Assembly (NCBI RefSeq): GCF_001766835.1
Contig: NZ_LKEU01000017.1
Coordinates: 1-64,000 of the forward strand
DNA length: 64,000 nt
DNA from: Acetobacterium wieringae
GTDB lineage: Bacteria; Bacillota; Clostridia; Eubacteriales; Eubacteriaceae
Direction: 5' to 3'
This document shows positions 8,205-17,592 of this stretch, in pieces. The position numbers and the translations under genes were made by a program. The notes beneath the pieces are model-generated. The model was not told where the DNA came from. It did no database searches and worked only from the letters and a program-made list of their open reading frames with translations. Position 1 is the stretch's first letter; every line of letters begins with the position of its first letter.

Positions 8205-9753
8205 CGAGTCCTACCTTTCGAAAAGCCAGTTTGGGAAATCGCTGCAGGATGGTTTGGCTTTGGGTGTATTCACCAACCCCATATCCAGCCAGGGAATAAC
8301 CCTGTTCCTCAACGATGGTTTTTAATTGTTCACGGGTGGATTTTAAGGTTTCCACCAGGGGGGCGGGTGATTTGATATTGAGGGTAATATTCTTATCCCG
8401 GGCCAGCAACTCCACCTCAAAATTGCCATAGCGGTCTGATTGGATGGTGAAAAAGATATCGGTGGCGTTCTCGGCCTTTCCTTTTTCACCTTTTTTGGCA
8501 GTGGGGTCTTTATCCACAAAAAACTCGCCATAGGAGTTTTCGTCCAGAAAGCGCAGGGGAATTAAAAAGTGCATAATCGTCAGAATCGGGCTTTCATTCC
8601 GAACCATGGTTTCTAACAGGCTGTGGGCTGAATTGATGATTTTACTGGAGTTGTTTTCATCCAGGGCCTGTTCCAGTAGTTGCGCCAGGGCCACCTTTTC
8701 ACCTTCACCAGGATTTCGGGAAGAAGATTCCAGCCGTTCAGCTAAAATCTCGGCTTCTTTAGCATGACGAAAAAGCTGATTTTTCATTTCCACAATATCA
8801 CTGTCGGTTAAATTGGAAAGTGGTTTTAAAGCCTGGGAAAACCGCAGCACGGCCGCTTCCAGCTGCTCAGGATTGCCTTTGTCATAACGGACAATATGAT
8901 CAATGATGGTGGCTATCGACTGATAGGTTTTATCGCTATAGGCTTGTGACTGCAAAATCTGCCGCAGGGCCGGGATGGTTTCGTTTTTAAGTAGTTGCTG
9001 GATTTCCTGATAGTTGAGGTTTTTTAATTGCAACAGCTCTTCAATCCGGGCCAGACGTTGTTCAAGCTGGTCACCCAGTTTACCATTTTGGGCAGCTTTT
9101 AAATTGATCAGGTTTTGCAACTCCTGATTGGGTTGTTCAAGGCCGTTTGATTTACTTAATACAGCTTCCAGTTTGATCAGTTGCTGCTCAAGTAGAGCCC
9201 GCTCCTTGGAGGGGAGGGTCATCAGTAAACGGCTGCTTTCCAAAAAAATCCCATTGAGGGTCTGGTTGCGATTGACATAGGCGTCATAATGACGAAGAAT
9301 TGATACGATGGCATCCTTTAACTGGGGGTAACCTTCCAGTTTAGCCAGTGATCGAAGGCTGTCAAAAAAAGCCCCCTTAAAGATCGAGTCGGTTTTATCC
9401 CGGAGCAGCAGCTCGCTGAGAAGATCCTGAGAATTGATAAAAATACCATCCAGAATTTCCTTGGGAATGGCACCGGCAGAGGATTCAAAAAGCTCGGAGA
9501 TCAGCACCAGTTTGCGTAGGGCATCGGCTTCGGCGGTGGTGCTGTTCATCAGCGGCTTTAATATTTCTTTTTGTAAATTTTGAAATAGGGTTTCCCGGAA
9601 ACTCTCCTTTTGGTAGTTTTCTGACACCGGTTCTATTTTTACAGCGTTATCAAGGTTATTGATGTCAAAAATAGAATCACTGGGGGTATGTTTACTGGGT
9701 ATATCGGTGACTTTGGGGGTGGAAACGGTAGAGGTGATTTTGATACTATCCAA
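8191..9753 (-). CDS. YlqG-like protein with FliK-type C-terminus
   Basis: A 520-residue protein starting at TTG 9753, with AGGAAGGAG seven bases upstream. Residues 70-410 are long helices rich in Q, L and E. The last 90 residues (YGNFEVELLARDKNITLNI then EQLKTIVEEQGYSLAGYGVGEY) have the strand-strand-helix layout of the FliK hook-length-control C-terminal domain. The partner is the downstream FlhB-like gene, the same order as ylqG-ylqH in Bacillus. I infer a part in flagellar secretion control; sequence alone does not prove it. Confidence 0.6.
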   Translation of the reverse strand: MDSIKITSTVSTPKVTDIPSKHTPSDSIFDINNLDNAVKIEPVSENYQKESFRETLFQNLQKEILKPLMNSTTAEADALRKLVLISELFESSAGAIPKEILDGIFINSQDLLSELLLRDKTDSIFKGAFFDSLRSLAKLEGYPQLKDAIVSILRHYDAYVNRNQTLNGIFLESSRLLMTLPSKERALLEQQLIKLEAVLSKSNGLEQPNQELQNLINLKAAQNGKLGDQLEQRLARIEELLQLKNLNYQEIQQLLKNETIPALRQILQSQAYSDKTYQSIATIIDHIVRYDKGNPEQLEAAVLRFSQALKPLSNLTDSDIVEMKNQLFRHAKEAEILAERLESSSRNPGEGEKVALAQLLEQALDENNSSKIINSAHSLLETMVRNESPILTIMHFLIPLRFLDENSYGEFFVDKDPTAKKGEKGKAENATDIFFTIQSDRYGNFEVELLARDKNITLNIKSPAPLVETLKSTREQLKTIVEEQGYSLAGYGVGEYTQSQTILQRFPKLAFRKVGLDVTI

Positions 9754-9823
9754 CAGAGAGCTCCTTCCTGTTTAAAATTACGGTTAGTTATGACGAAGTG
9801 TCTAAAGTCTCATGTTAGTTAAG

Positions 9824-9852
9824 ATTATACTGTATTAGCAAAAGATAATCAA
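9824..9852 (-). promoter_or_regulatory. Sigma-A promoter for ylqGH
   Basis: Minus strand: TTGATT (9852-9847), 17-nt spacer, TATAAT (9829-9824). It gives a leader of about 65 nt ahead of the TTG start at 9753. Confidence 0.6.
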
Positions 9853-9928
9853 TCATTTCAGTAGCTATTTGCTGGTAAGATCAGAAATGATAAAGTTTTG
9901 ACTGATTATAAAACGTCTTTTATTATAC

Positions 9929-9955
9929 TAAGGATTCATGGGATTTAGTCGATAT
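9929..9955 (+). promoter_or_regulatory. Sigma-D-like promoter upstream of cheA
   Basis: TAAG (9929-9932), 15-nt spacer, GTCGATAT (9948-9955). This matches the flagellar sigma-D consensus TAAA-N15-GCCGATAT at 10 of 12 positions. It points at cheA, with a leader of about 165 nt. The rest of 9754-10129 is AT-rich and holds only this and the divergent promoter. Confidence 0.55.
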
Positions 9956-10129
9956 AATATGTGACAAATAATTAATAAGGGACATTTACAGAAAACGGGT
10001 TGTAAATGGTGATAAAGTCTGCTAAACAGGGGTATATTAATAGCGATCAAAAAAATAAAGTGCATTTAGCACAAAAACCCGATATAATAAAATAAGCCAA
10101 AAATTTCGTGTATATAAAGGATGGACAAA

Positions 10130-12262
10130 ATGAGTAATTATGATTCTGGAAATGATTCCATTTTAGAGATGTATATTTTTGAATCGGAAACCCTGCTTGA
10201 TCAATTAGAGGAAATATTACTTCAATCTGAGGACAATGCGGAACTGACACCGGATGACATTAATGAAATCTTCCGGATTATGCATACCATCAAAGGGTCT
10301 TCAGCGATGATGGAATTTGACATGCTGGCGCATTCTGCCCATAAGTTGGAGGATCTGTTTTTCGTTATTCGGGAAAACGGCATCAAACCGGAGGACTTTG
10401 GGGATTTGATGGATCTGGTACTTAATTTCTCCACCTTCTTAAAGGGAGAAGTTGAAAAGATCAAGAACAACGAGACCCTGCTGGATGAAAACGAAGAATT
10501 AACCGGTGAAACAGATGCCTTTTTAAATCGAATTAAAGGCTTGGTGACGGAAACCCCTGAACAAGCCCAGGCGCAAGCGATGGAAAACCAATCAGATGAT
10601 GAATCAATCACATTGGCAGCGGCTATGGAAGATGATTTGTTTGGCGATATGAATTTTGATGAGACCCGAAACGATGCAGATACGGATCATGAAGATCTCG
10701 TTTCAAACGACGAAAAGCCCAATCTTTACTGTATTCATACCCGCTTTAATGAAGACTCACAGATGGAAAATATCCGGGCCTTTATGCTGGTTAACAAACT
10801 GGAATCCATTGGCAAGGTCTCAAAAACAGTTCCAGAGCAACTCAATAATAATCCTGAGGCTGCTGGCATTATTCTCAAGAACGGCTTCTTTTGTCATGTT
10901 GAAACCACGGCCGATAAGGAAACCATTGAAAATATTGCCCTGAGTATTTTATCGGTTAAAAGTATCGAATTTTTGGATTGTGCCCAGGAAGAAATTATCG
11001 AACCAGAAATTGAAGCAAAACCGGAAGTGGTTGAGACTGGGAAAAAGACACCTGAAAAGGTGGTTGATGCCAATAAACAAAAAAATAATGTCCAGAATCT
11101 GATCAGTGTTGATCTGAATAAGCTCGATACCCTGATGAATCTGATCGGGGAAATTGTTATTACTGAATCGATGGTTTTTGGCAGTGTCGGTATGGAAGGC
11201 AAGCGGGATGAAAGTTTTGAAAAGGCTTCCACCCAATTACAGAAACTCACTGATGAGCTTCAGGATATCGTTATGTCCATTCGGATGATTCCCATCTCGG
11301 GCACCTTTAAAAAAATGCAGCGGATTGTCCGGGATGTGGGCAAGAAGTTAAAAAAAGAAGTTGAATTTATTACCATGGGTGAAAGCACCGAGGTTGACAA
11401 AACCATCATCGATGGAATTGCCGACCCACTGATGCATCTGGTTCGAAATGCCATGGATCATGGCCTTGAAAGTGCGGCAGAGCGAATTGCCGTTGGTAAG
11501 AACCCGGTGGGCAAGGTCATTCTCTCGGCCCAGAATGTTGGGGGCGACATCATTATTTCGGTTAGTGATGACGGCAAGGGGCTGGATCCGGCCGGGATTC
11601 TGGAAAAAGCCAAAGAAAAAAAGCTGCTGGTTAAACCCGAAGAAGAGTATTCTGAAAAAGAAATTCTCAATCTGATCATGGCTCCCGGTTTTTCCACCAA
11701 AGAAACCGTGACAGAGTTCTCAGGTCGTGGGGTTGGGATGGATGTGGTAAAGAAGAATATTGAAAAGGTTGGGGGCTCTATTTCCATCGAAAGTGAAAAA
11801 GGCTCCGGCACCAATATCTTCCTGAAAATTCCCTTGACCTTATCAATTATTTCCGGGATGGAGGTTCTGGTAGGGGAAGATATTTATGAAATCCCCATCA
11901 GCAATATTCGGGAAACCTTTAAGATTACTGCTAACCAACTGATTAAAGACCCGGATAACAATGAAATGGTCATGATCCGAGGGGTATGCTACCCGCTGAT
12001 TCGTCTCCACGATATTTTCGAAGATAAAAAATGTGAAACCCACATTGAAGATGGGATCCTGATGTTAGTGGATTCAGGCGACACCTTTGCCTGTTTGTTT
12101 ATGGATGATCTGATTAAGAAACATCAGATCGTGGTTAAACCGATCCCCAAATACTTAAACCATTATTCAATTAAAAACTCGGGGATTGCCGGCTGTACGA
12201 TTCTGGGAAATGGGAGCATCAGCCTGATTGTTGATATCCCGGCGATTTTAGATCATTATTGA
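10130..12262 (+). CDS. cheA: Chemotaxis histidine kinase CheA
   Basis: A 710-residue soluble kinase that phosphorylates CheY/CheB in the receptor arrays. Domains in order: Hpt (1-110) with phosphorylated His52 in HTIKGSS; a P2-like response-regulator-docking region (about 195-300); dimerisation helices (about 325-385); HATPase (390-570) with N box HLVRNAMDHGLE, G1 DDGKGLD and G2 GRGVGMDVVKKN; and a CheW-like domain (575-710). ATG 10130 is preferred to 10121 because AAAGG (10116-10120) is spaced properly only for the former. cheR follows after 31 nt. No cheW, cheY or cheB is in view. Confidence 0.95.
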   Translation: MSNYDSGNDSILEMYIFESETLLDQLEEILLQSEDNAELTPDDINEIFRIMHTIKGSSAMMEFDMLAHSAHKLEDLFFVIRENGIKPEDFGDLMDLVLNFSTFLKGEVEKIKNNETLLDENEELTGETDAFLNRIKGLVTETPEQAQAQAMENQSDDESITLAAAMEDDLFGDMNFDETRNDADTDHEDLVSNDEKPNLYCIHTRFNEDSQMENIRAFMLVNKLESIGKVSKTVPEQLNNNPEAAGIILKNGFFCHVETTADKETIENIALSILSVKSIEFLDCAQEEIIEPEIEAKPEVVETGKKTPEKVVDANKQKNNVQNLISVDLNKLDTLMNLIGEIVITESMVFGSVGMEGKRDESFEKASTQLQKLTDELQDIVMSIRMIPISGTFKKMQRIVRDVGKKLKKEVEFITMGESTEVDKTIIDGIADPLMHLVRNAMDHGLESAAERIAVGKNPVGKVILSAQNVGGDIIISVSDDGKGLDPAGILEKAKEKKLLVKPEEEYSEKEILNLIMAPGFSTKETVTEFSGRGVGMDVVKKNIEKVGGSISIESEKGSGTNIFLKIPLTLSIISGMEVLVGEDIYEIPISNIRETFKITANQLIKDPDNNEMVMIRGVCYPLIRLHDIFEDKKCETHIEDGILMLVDSGDTFACLFMDDLIKKHQIVVKPIPKYLNHYSIKNSGIAGCTILGNGSISLIVDIPAILDHY

Positions 12263-12293
12263 GAAGCGTTCAAAAAAACACGAGGTAAAGAAA

Positions 12294-13106
12294 ATGATAA
12301 AACTTAAGGAAGACGAATTTCAGGCCATCACAACCTATGTGCATTCCAATTATGGAGTCGATTTACGGAAAAAGCGACACCTGATTGAAGGCCGTTTGAG
12401 TCATTATGTTTCCCAATTGGGTTATGACAACTATATGGATTATTTTGAGTATGTAAAAACCGATAAAAAAAATGATGAAATCAGTGTGCTCATAAATAAG
12501 CTGACTACCAATCATACCTATTTTTTACGGGAAAGTGAACATTTTGATTTTTACAAACAACAGGTGCTTCCTTGGGTGGATGAAACAACCAAAACCAGGG
12601 ATCTGCGGGTCTGGAGCGCTGGTTGTTCCTCGGGCCAGGAGCCGTATACCCTGGCCATGATTACCCATGATTATCTGGGGAGTAAGCTTAACACCTGGGA
12701 CAGTACCATTCTAGCATCTGACATTTCCGATCGGGTATTAATGACGGCTAAATCCGGTGTATATTCTAAAGAAGAGCTGTCCAAGATTCCCATGGAATGG
12801 AAACGGAAGTATTTTAAAGATTATGATGAAGAATATCTGTCCGTGACCGAGCCGATCCGCAAAGGCGTGGCCTATCGGAACTTCAATTTGTTGTCCCGAT
12901 TCCAGTTTAAAAAACCCTTTCATGCCATTTTCTGCCGGAATGTGATGATTTATTTTGACAAACCGACCAAGAACAGTGTGGTGCAAAAATTCTATGATGC
13001 CCTACTCCCGGGAGGTTACTTTTTTATCGGACAAAGCGAATCGCTGGCCTCGGTAGAGCATAACTTTAAATATGTCAAACCGTCTATTTATCAAAAAGAA
13101 GGCTAA
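12294..13106 (+). CDS. cheR: CheR chemoreceptor glutamate methyltransferase
   Basis: A 270-residue enzyme that methylates glutamates on chemoreceptors with S-adenosylmethionine. An N-terminal helical domain (1-75) precedes the SAM-binding domain with VWSAGCSSGQEPYTLAM (near 105). ILASDISDRVL follows, and the later signature FHAIFCRNVMIYFD is intact. Preceded by GAGGTAAAGAAA. Its stop codon forms part of the -35 of the fliD promoter. Confidence 0.95.
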   Translation: MIKLKEDEFQAITTYVHSNYGVDLRKKRHLIEGRLSHYVSQLGYDNYMDYFEYVKTDKKNDEISVLINKLTTNHTYFLRESEHFDFYKQQVLPWVDETTKTRDLRVWSAGCSSGQEPYTLAMITHDYLGSKLNTWDSTILASDISDRVLMTAKSGVYSKEELSKIPMEWKRKYFKDYDEEYLSVTEPIRKGVAYRNFNLLSRFQFKKPFHAIFCRNVMIYFDKPTKNSVVQKFYDALLPGGYFFIGQSESLASVEHNFKYVKPSIYQKEG

Positions 13107-13130
13107 AGTTTTTTTGAGGTGGGCCGATAT
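13104..13130 (+). promoter_or_regulatory. Perfect sigma-D (FliA-type) promoter for fliD-fliS-fliT
   Basis: TAAA (13104-13107), exactly 15 nt, then GCCGATAT (13123-13130): an exact match to the Bacillus sigma-D consensus. The -35 TAAA contains the TAA stop codon of cheR. It lies 70 nt upstream of fliD, a typical late flagellar gene. Confidence 0.85.
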
Positions 13131-13199
13131 AGTAGATAGTGAATAATAAAAAAGCAATCTTGGAAAAATAGATTTAAATTTAAGTTTGGAGGGATACAA

Positions 13200-15101
13200 A
13201 TGGCAACTTCAGTTAATTCTTCAACAAGTGCATTATCATCGTTGTCAGCAAAAACCGGAATGGCTGGCCTGGTTTCGGGCCTGGATACCGATTCGTTGGT
13301 CGAAAGCCTGACAAGTGCCAGTCGGTCAAAAATTGCAAAAAGTCAACAGAAAGTCCAGACAATGGAGTGGAAACAGGCGGCTTATCGTAATGTTTCAAAA
13401 ACACTCAAAGAATTCCAAAGCAAGTATCTGGATGTTTTATCAACAACTAATTTTCGAAGTGCATCGTTTTACAACACGATCAAATCATCAAGTGCTTCGA
13501 CTAAAATATCCGTTTCGAGCACAAGTGCAGCATCCGCTGGGAATATCACAATCAATAAAATTACCCAACTGGCGACTAATCAGACAGTAACAGGAACAGA
13601 TCCTGCTACAAAACCGTTAAGTGGCTCTGGAGCGGTAGAAATTGGGAATCTTTTAGCTGGTTTAGAAACCGAAAGCAAATCTTTTTTATTGAAGATGGAT
13701 GGACAGGTACGAACAATTACTTTAGATGCAGCATTTAAAACGGCAGTTGAGCAACCGGGTGTTTCAATCCAAAGTTTTGAAGCAGCACTGCAGACAAAAA
13801 TTGATGATGCTTTTGGTAAAAAAAGTAATGGCGACCCGCTAATCAAGGTTTCAATGTCTGCGGGGGGGGTCTTAGACTTAAAGGCATCCGGTTCGCAGCT
13901 AACAGTAAATGCTTTAAATAACGATAACGTTACGTTAGGGAAGCTAAAGTTGTCAGACGGGCAAACAGATCGGATCAGTACAACAAAGACTTTGGCAGAT
14001 ATTGCTTCGTCTTTAGAGATTCCGCTGACCGGTGATGAATTTAATTTTTCAATAAACGGAAAACAGTTTAACTTCAAAAGTACGGATTCACTTTCAGCTG
14101 TAATCAGTAAGGTGAACACCAGCGATGCTGGTGTTACGATGGCTTATTCTTCAATTACTGATAAATTTACCTTAACCTCCAAAGTCAGCGGTGCCGGTGA
14201 TAATATAAAAGTAACCGAGACACCCGGTGGGTTAATGGAATCACTGGGATTAGCGGGTGCCGGAGCAAAAAAAACAGACGGTTTAAATGCGGAATTAATT
14301 GTTAACAACCAATCCATCGTACGCACATCCAACTCGATCGAGGTGGACGGTGTCAAGATTGAATTACTGGAAAAGAGTGAGGAAGCAATAACAATTAACT
14401 CTAAAGCTGACGCAAACAATTTAAAAGATACCATCAAGAATTTTGTCACAGATTATAATAATATGATCGAAATGATGAATAAGCTGGTTAAGGAAAATGC
14501 AGATTCCAACTTTCCGCCATTAACTGAAGACCAGAAAGCCGATATGAGTGAAAAAGAAATTGAAAATTGGGAAAAGAAAGCCAAGGTAGGTTTGCTACAA
14601 AACGACAGCATTTTAAAAGGAATTGCATCAAAAATGCAGTCGATGATTTACGGTTCAGCAGTTAGTGGTGGGATCAGTCTTAATGATTTGGGGATTACAT
14701 CGGCAGGTTATTCAGAAAATGGTAAACTAAAAATCGACGAAGCCAAATTGACAACGGCGCTTGAAACAAAGGGATCAGCTATTCAAGAACTGTTTACCAC
14801 CGAAAAAACGGGGATTGCCCAGCAACTCAACGAAATTATCAACACTGCCGCCAAGACTTCCGGTAGTAAAGGGTCAAGAGGGTCACTTATTGAAATGGCT
14901 GGTTATGAATCAACCCTATCAAATACTGAAAATAGTATTACAGAATCAATCACAAAAACGAATAAGAGTATCACCAGCTTGAAAACGAAGTTGAAAACCG
15001 AAGAAACCTATTATTGGAATAAGTTTTCAGCCTTAGAAACAGCACTTCAGCAATTAAACACCCAAAGCTCAATGATCACCTCATTTGGATCAAGTTCATA
15101 A
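13200..15101 (+). CDS. fliD: Flagellar filament cap protein FliD
   Basis: A 633-residue cap protein (HAP2) that folds flagellin at the filament tip. The N-terminal signature GMAGLVSGLDTDSLVESLTSASRSKIAKSQQK and the following helix belong to FliD_N; residues 90-400 form the variable outer domains; the C-terminal FliD_C (about 360-633) ends in coiled coil (KTNKSITSLKTKLKTEE). Longer than the usual 450-500 residues because of inserted outer domains, as is common in clostridia. RBS GGAGGG at 13187-13192. Expressed from the sigma-D promoter and followed by fliS. Confidence 0.93.
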   Translation: MATSVNSSTSALSSLSAKTGMAGLVSGLDTDSLVESLTSASRSKIAKSQQKVQTMEWKQAAYRNVSKTLKEFQSKYLDVLSTTNFRSASFYNTIKSSSASTKISVSSTSAASAGNITINKITQLATNQTVTGTDPATKPLSGSGAVEIGNLLAGLETESKSFLLKMDGQVRTITLDAAFKTAVEQPGVSIQSFEAALQTKIDDAFGKKSNGDPLIKVSMSAGGVLDLKASGSQLTVNALNNDNVTLGKLKLSDGQTDRISTTKTLADIASSLEIPLTGDEFNFSINGKQFNFKSTDSLSAVISKVNTSDAGVTMAYSSITDKFTLTSKVSGAGDNIKVTETPGGLMESLGLAGAGAKKTDGLNAELIVNNQSIVRTSNSIEVDGVKIELLEKSEEAITINSKADANNLKDTIKNFVTDYNNMIEMMNKLVKENADSNFPPLTEDQKADMSEKEIENWEKKAKVGLLQNDSILKGIASKMQSMIYGSAVSGGISLNDLGITSAGYSENGKLKIDEAKLTTALETKGSAIQELFTTEKTGIAQQLNEIINTAAKTSGSKGSRGSLIEMAGYESTLSNTENSITESITKTNKSITSLKTKLKTEETYYWNKFSALETALQQLNTQSSMITSFGSSS

Positions 15102-15123
15102 GCTCGGAAAGGGGGAGAACGTA

Positions 15124-15516
15124 ATGCAATATGCCAATGCTTATCAGGAATCAAAGCGCTATGCCATAGAATCCTTATCAAAAGGAGAAGTGGTCATCAA
15201 ACTTTTCGAAGAAGCAGAAAAACAGGTAAAAATGGGCATCATCCTAATTCAGAAGGATAGTTTCGCAAAAGCATACAATTGTATTGCAAAAGCGCAAAAG
15301 GTTATCAATTCACTGAATCTTTCGTTGGATATGCAATACCCCATTTCAATTGAGCTCAATCAAATGTACAGTTTTATTTTTAATAAACTGGGGGAAGCTA
15401 ATGCCAGTCGGGATATTCAGTTAATGCAAAGTCTATTAGGCTTAATTATCGATCTGAAAGACTCATTTAAGGAAGCAGAAAAAATCAGCAACCCTGCAAA
15501 ATCCCGGGGACTTTAA
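15124..15516 (+). CDS. fliS: Flagellin export chaperone FliS
   Basis: A 130-residue helical chaperone that binds flagellin before export. The start YANAYQESKRYAIESLSKGEVVIKLFEEAEKQV is characteristic, and the helical bundle continues to the end. ATG 15124 follows GGGGGAG (15111-15117); an upstream ATG at 15085 would overlap fliD and has no site. Co-transcribed with fliD and the next gene. Confidence 0.93.
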   Translation: MQYANAYQESKRYAIESLSKGEVVIKLFEEAEKQVKMGIILIQKDSFAKAYNCIAKAQKVINSLNLSLDMQYPISIELNQMYSFIFNKLGEANASRDIQLMQSLLGLIIDLKDSFKEAEKISNPAKSRGL

Positions 15517-15517
15517 A

Positions 15518-15913
15518 ATGAATGCTAATTCACATGAATTATGCCAGGAAAAAGTTCTTATTCTGAAAGAATACGTAGCCAAAGGTGAGGAAATTCTCAG
15601 TAGTATTGAAGACTGGGAAAATCTGGCAACAATCCTGGAAGAACGGGATCAATTGCTGCTCCGATTAAAAAATATGGAAGATCAGTTCGCAGAGCTTAAG
15701 GGAAATCAGATCTGTACAGTTGAAGAAAAAGGGCAGATCGACAGTTTGATCAAACTGATTACAGATATGGATCAAAACTGCATCCAGTTGATCAAAGCAG
15801 AACAGCAAAAAACCTTGCAGGATTTGAAGAAAAACCAGCAAAATCAAAAAGTGGCCGACTACGAAATCAGTTTGACCCCAAGCTATGGTACCTTTCTGGA
15901 TGCCAAAAAATAA
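15518..15913 (+). CDS. Probable FliT-type flagellar chaperone
   Basis: A 131-residue acidic helical protein with two long helices (7-60 and 70-110). Sequence similarity to known FliT is weak. The position directly after fliS, one base after its stop and before a terminator, is that of fliT in other firmicutes. FliT binds FliD for export. A FlgN-like chaperone is the alternative. Confidence 0.6.
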   Translation: MNANSHELCQEKVLILKEYVAKGEEILSSIEDWENLATILEERDQLLLRLKNMEDQFAELKGNQICTVEEKGQIDSLIKLITDMDQNCIQLIKAEQQKTLQDLKKNQQNQKVADYEISLTPSYGTFLDAKK

Positions 15914-15934
15914 ATTGAATAGAAAGCCTTTTTA

Positions 15935-15959
15935 AAAAGCAACTGCGGTTGCTTTTTTT
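15935..15959 (+). terminator. Intrinsic terminator after fliD-fliS-fliT
   Basis: AAAGCAAC-TGC-GGTTGCTTTTTTT: an eight-bp stem and a run of seven T. It closes the sigma-D operon. Confidence 0.85.
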
Positions 15960-16110
15960 GTATCACAGAATATAATAGAGATGCGGGATCAGAATGATAA
16001 TATTATGATATTGATTTCTAGTATTTTCGATAAACTTTACAATAATTAGCGTGATCGATAAGAATAAGTGTACCAAACTTAATTACAACTAAGCAAGGGG
16101 ATATTTTTAT

Positions 16111-16162
16111 TTGTCGTTTCCGGTAAATTATGGTATCATGTTACAGTACGATAGTATTGTAA
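16111..16162 (+). promoter_or_regulatory. Promoter and palindrome upstream of flgB
   Basis: TTGTCG (16111-16116), 17-nt spacer, TATCAT (16134-16139) with a TGG extended -10. Immediately after the -10, TTACAGTAC-GATA-GTATTGTAA (16141-16162) is an imperfect palindrome over the start site, suggesting an operator. The promoter would drive the flgBC-fliEFGHIJ operon with a leader of about 125 nt. The rest of 15960-16270 is AT-rich and shows no gene. Confidence 0.5.
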
Positions 16163-16270
16163 TTTGCGATTTAGTAGCAGCATATGCGAAAATAGTTTTA
16201 AATAAAACAATCAGTCAAGATAATTTTGAAAATACAGCTGGTGATCAAACCGGCACACAAGGAGGCCATG

Positions 16271-16672
16271 ATGATTGGTGATTCAATAACCTCAGCCTTA
16301 TATCAAAAAGCTTTGGATGGCACCTGGCAACGACAAAAGGCTACCAGCAATAACATTGCCAACTCTGAAACACCGGGCTATAAAGCGGTAAAAGTCAACT
16401 TTGAGGATTCATTAAAGGCTGAAATCAATAAGCTGAAGACCACTGGAAGTTCCACCGCTTTTCTTGACAAGATGGAAAGCATTGAGTCCATCGAAAATTC
16501 AAAAATCAGCGTCTATGAAGGTGCGACTTCCAGTCGTCTGGATGAAAATAACGTCGATCTGGAATCAGAAAATATTGATATGTCCAAGTCGGTGTTGCAG
16601 TATTATTATCTGGTTCGGGGAGTCTCAGACTCCTATTCCCGATTAAAATATGCGGTTAACGGAGGAAAATAA
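16271..16672 (+). CDS. flgB: Flagellar proximal rod protein FlgB
   Basis: A 133-residue rod subunit exported to the periplasm-facing side. QKATSNNIANSETPGYKAVKVNFED is the conserved N-terminal rod/hook motif and the C-terminal helix (DMSKSVLQYYYLVRGVSDSYSRLKYAV) completes it. AAGGAGG (16259-16265) favours ATG 16271 over the adjacent 16268; the upstream extension from 16226 is not supported. First gene of the early flagellar operon. Confidence 0.93.
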   Translation: MIGDSITSALYQKALDGTWQRQKATSNNIANSETPGYKAVKVNFEDSLKAEINKLKTTGSSTAFLDKMESIESIENSKISVYEGATSSRLDENNVDLESENIDMSKSVLQYYYLVRGVSDSYSRLKYAVNGGK

Positions 16673-16674
16673 TA

Positions 16675-17112
16675 ATGAGTTTCTTAAGTACTTTTAATAT
16701 TTCCGGCTCAGGAATGACGGCGCAAAAATATCGGCTGGATATTATTTCTCAGAATATTGCTAATGCCCAGGTAACCAGAACCGAAGCTGGTGGCCCCTAT
16801 CGCCGAAAAATGACCGTGCTGAGTAGTGTCAGTACCGGAACCTTTCAGGATGCCTTAAAAACAGCAACTGGCGTGGTTCAAAAAGATGGCGTTCAGGTTG
16901 AGGCTGTTATCGAAGACGAATCAGCCTTGGTACCGGTTTATGATCCCACCCATCCCGATGCCAATGCCCAGGGCTACGTTATGTATCCCAATGTGAATAC
17001 CGCCCAGGAAATGACGGATGCCATGGGCGCCAGTCGGGCTTATGAAGCCAATGTGACGGCCTTTAATGCGACCAAGTCAATTGTTTTAAAGGCCCTGGAA
17101 ATTGGCCGATAA
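16675..17112 (+). CDS. flgC: Flagellar rod protein FlgC
   Basis: A 145-residue rod protein. FNISGSGMTAQKYRLDIISQNIANAQVTRTEAGGPYRRK is the standard start and the C-terminal DAMGASRAYEANVTAFNATKSI is equally typical. It begins two bases after flgB and precedes fliE by 12 nt. Confidence 0.95.
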   Translation: MSFLSTFNISGSGMTAQKYRLDIISQNIANAQVTRTEAGGPYRRKMTVLSSVSTGTFQDALKTATGVVQKDGVQVEAVIEDESALVPVYDPTHPDANAQGYVMYPNVNTAQEMTDAMGASRAYEANVTAFNATKSIVLKALEIGR

Positions 17113-17124
17113 AAGGAGGAAAAT

Positions 17125-17448
17125 ATGTTTATAGTTCCAATGACCTCAATTATGGGCACAACTGGTATTGGTTCGGTTACTGGTAACCCTGCTGCAAGTA
17201 CAACTACAGCCTCAGAAACCGGAGTAGCTGGCGATTTTCAGAATATTTTAAATGATGTAATTAACAATGTGGAAGAAACTGAAGCCGTCACCAAGGTTGA
17301 TGCTTACAATCTTTCCATTGGTAACATGGATGATATGCACACCATGATGATTAACACCGCAAAGGCGGATGTAGCCCTGCAAACCATGGTTCAACTCCGC
17401 AATAAAGTGTTGGAAGCATACCAGACAGTTATGAATACCGGCTTGTAA
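17125..17448 (+). CDS. fliE: Flagellar hook-basal body protein FliE
   Basis: A 107-residue adaptor between the MS ring and rod. The C-terminal half (DDMHTMMINTAKADVALQTMVQLRNKVLEAYQTVMNTGL) is the conserved part. The first 35 residues are a low-complexity S/T/G/A tail. Preceded by AAAGGAGG. Confidence 0.93.
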   Translation: MFIVPMTSIMGTTGIGSVTGNPAASTTTASETGVAGDFQNILNDVINNVEETEAVTKVDAYNLSIGNMDDMHTMMINTAKADVALQTMVQLRNKVLEAYQTVMNTGL

Positions 17449-17592
17449 ACTTGAACTTGAAGAAATACCTTTTAAACCTGGTGGAGGATGCCGATCGGAG
17501 AATTTTATTTGATGTTCAGTATCCCCTCTTTGTATGCACGGATTTAATAATCGGGATTGACATAAACTATTTTGGATGGATAAATAAAGACG

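Noticed and set aside
10222..11814. Several minus-strand open frames inside cheA
   Set aside because: They are serine-rich shadows of a clear CheA coding sequence.
16024..16064. A sigma-D promoter from TAAA near 16033 to CGATAA near 16058
   Set aside because: The spacing is about 19 rather than 15 and the -10 match is poor.
17557..17585. A separate fliF promoter (TTGACA-N17-ATAAAT)
   Set aside because: Transcription would start at the fliF ATG and leave no ribosome site, so it was not listed as a promoter.
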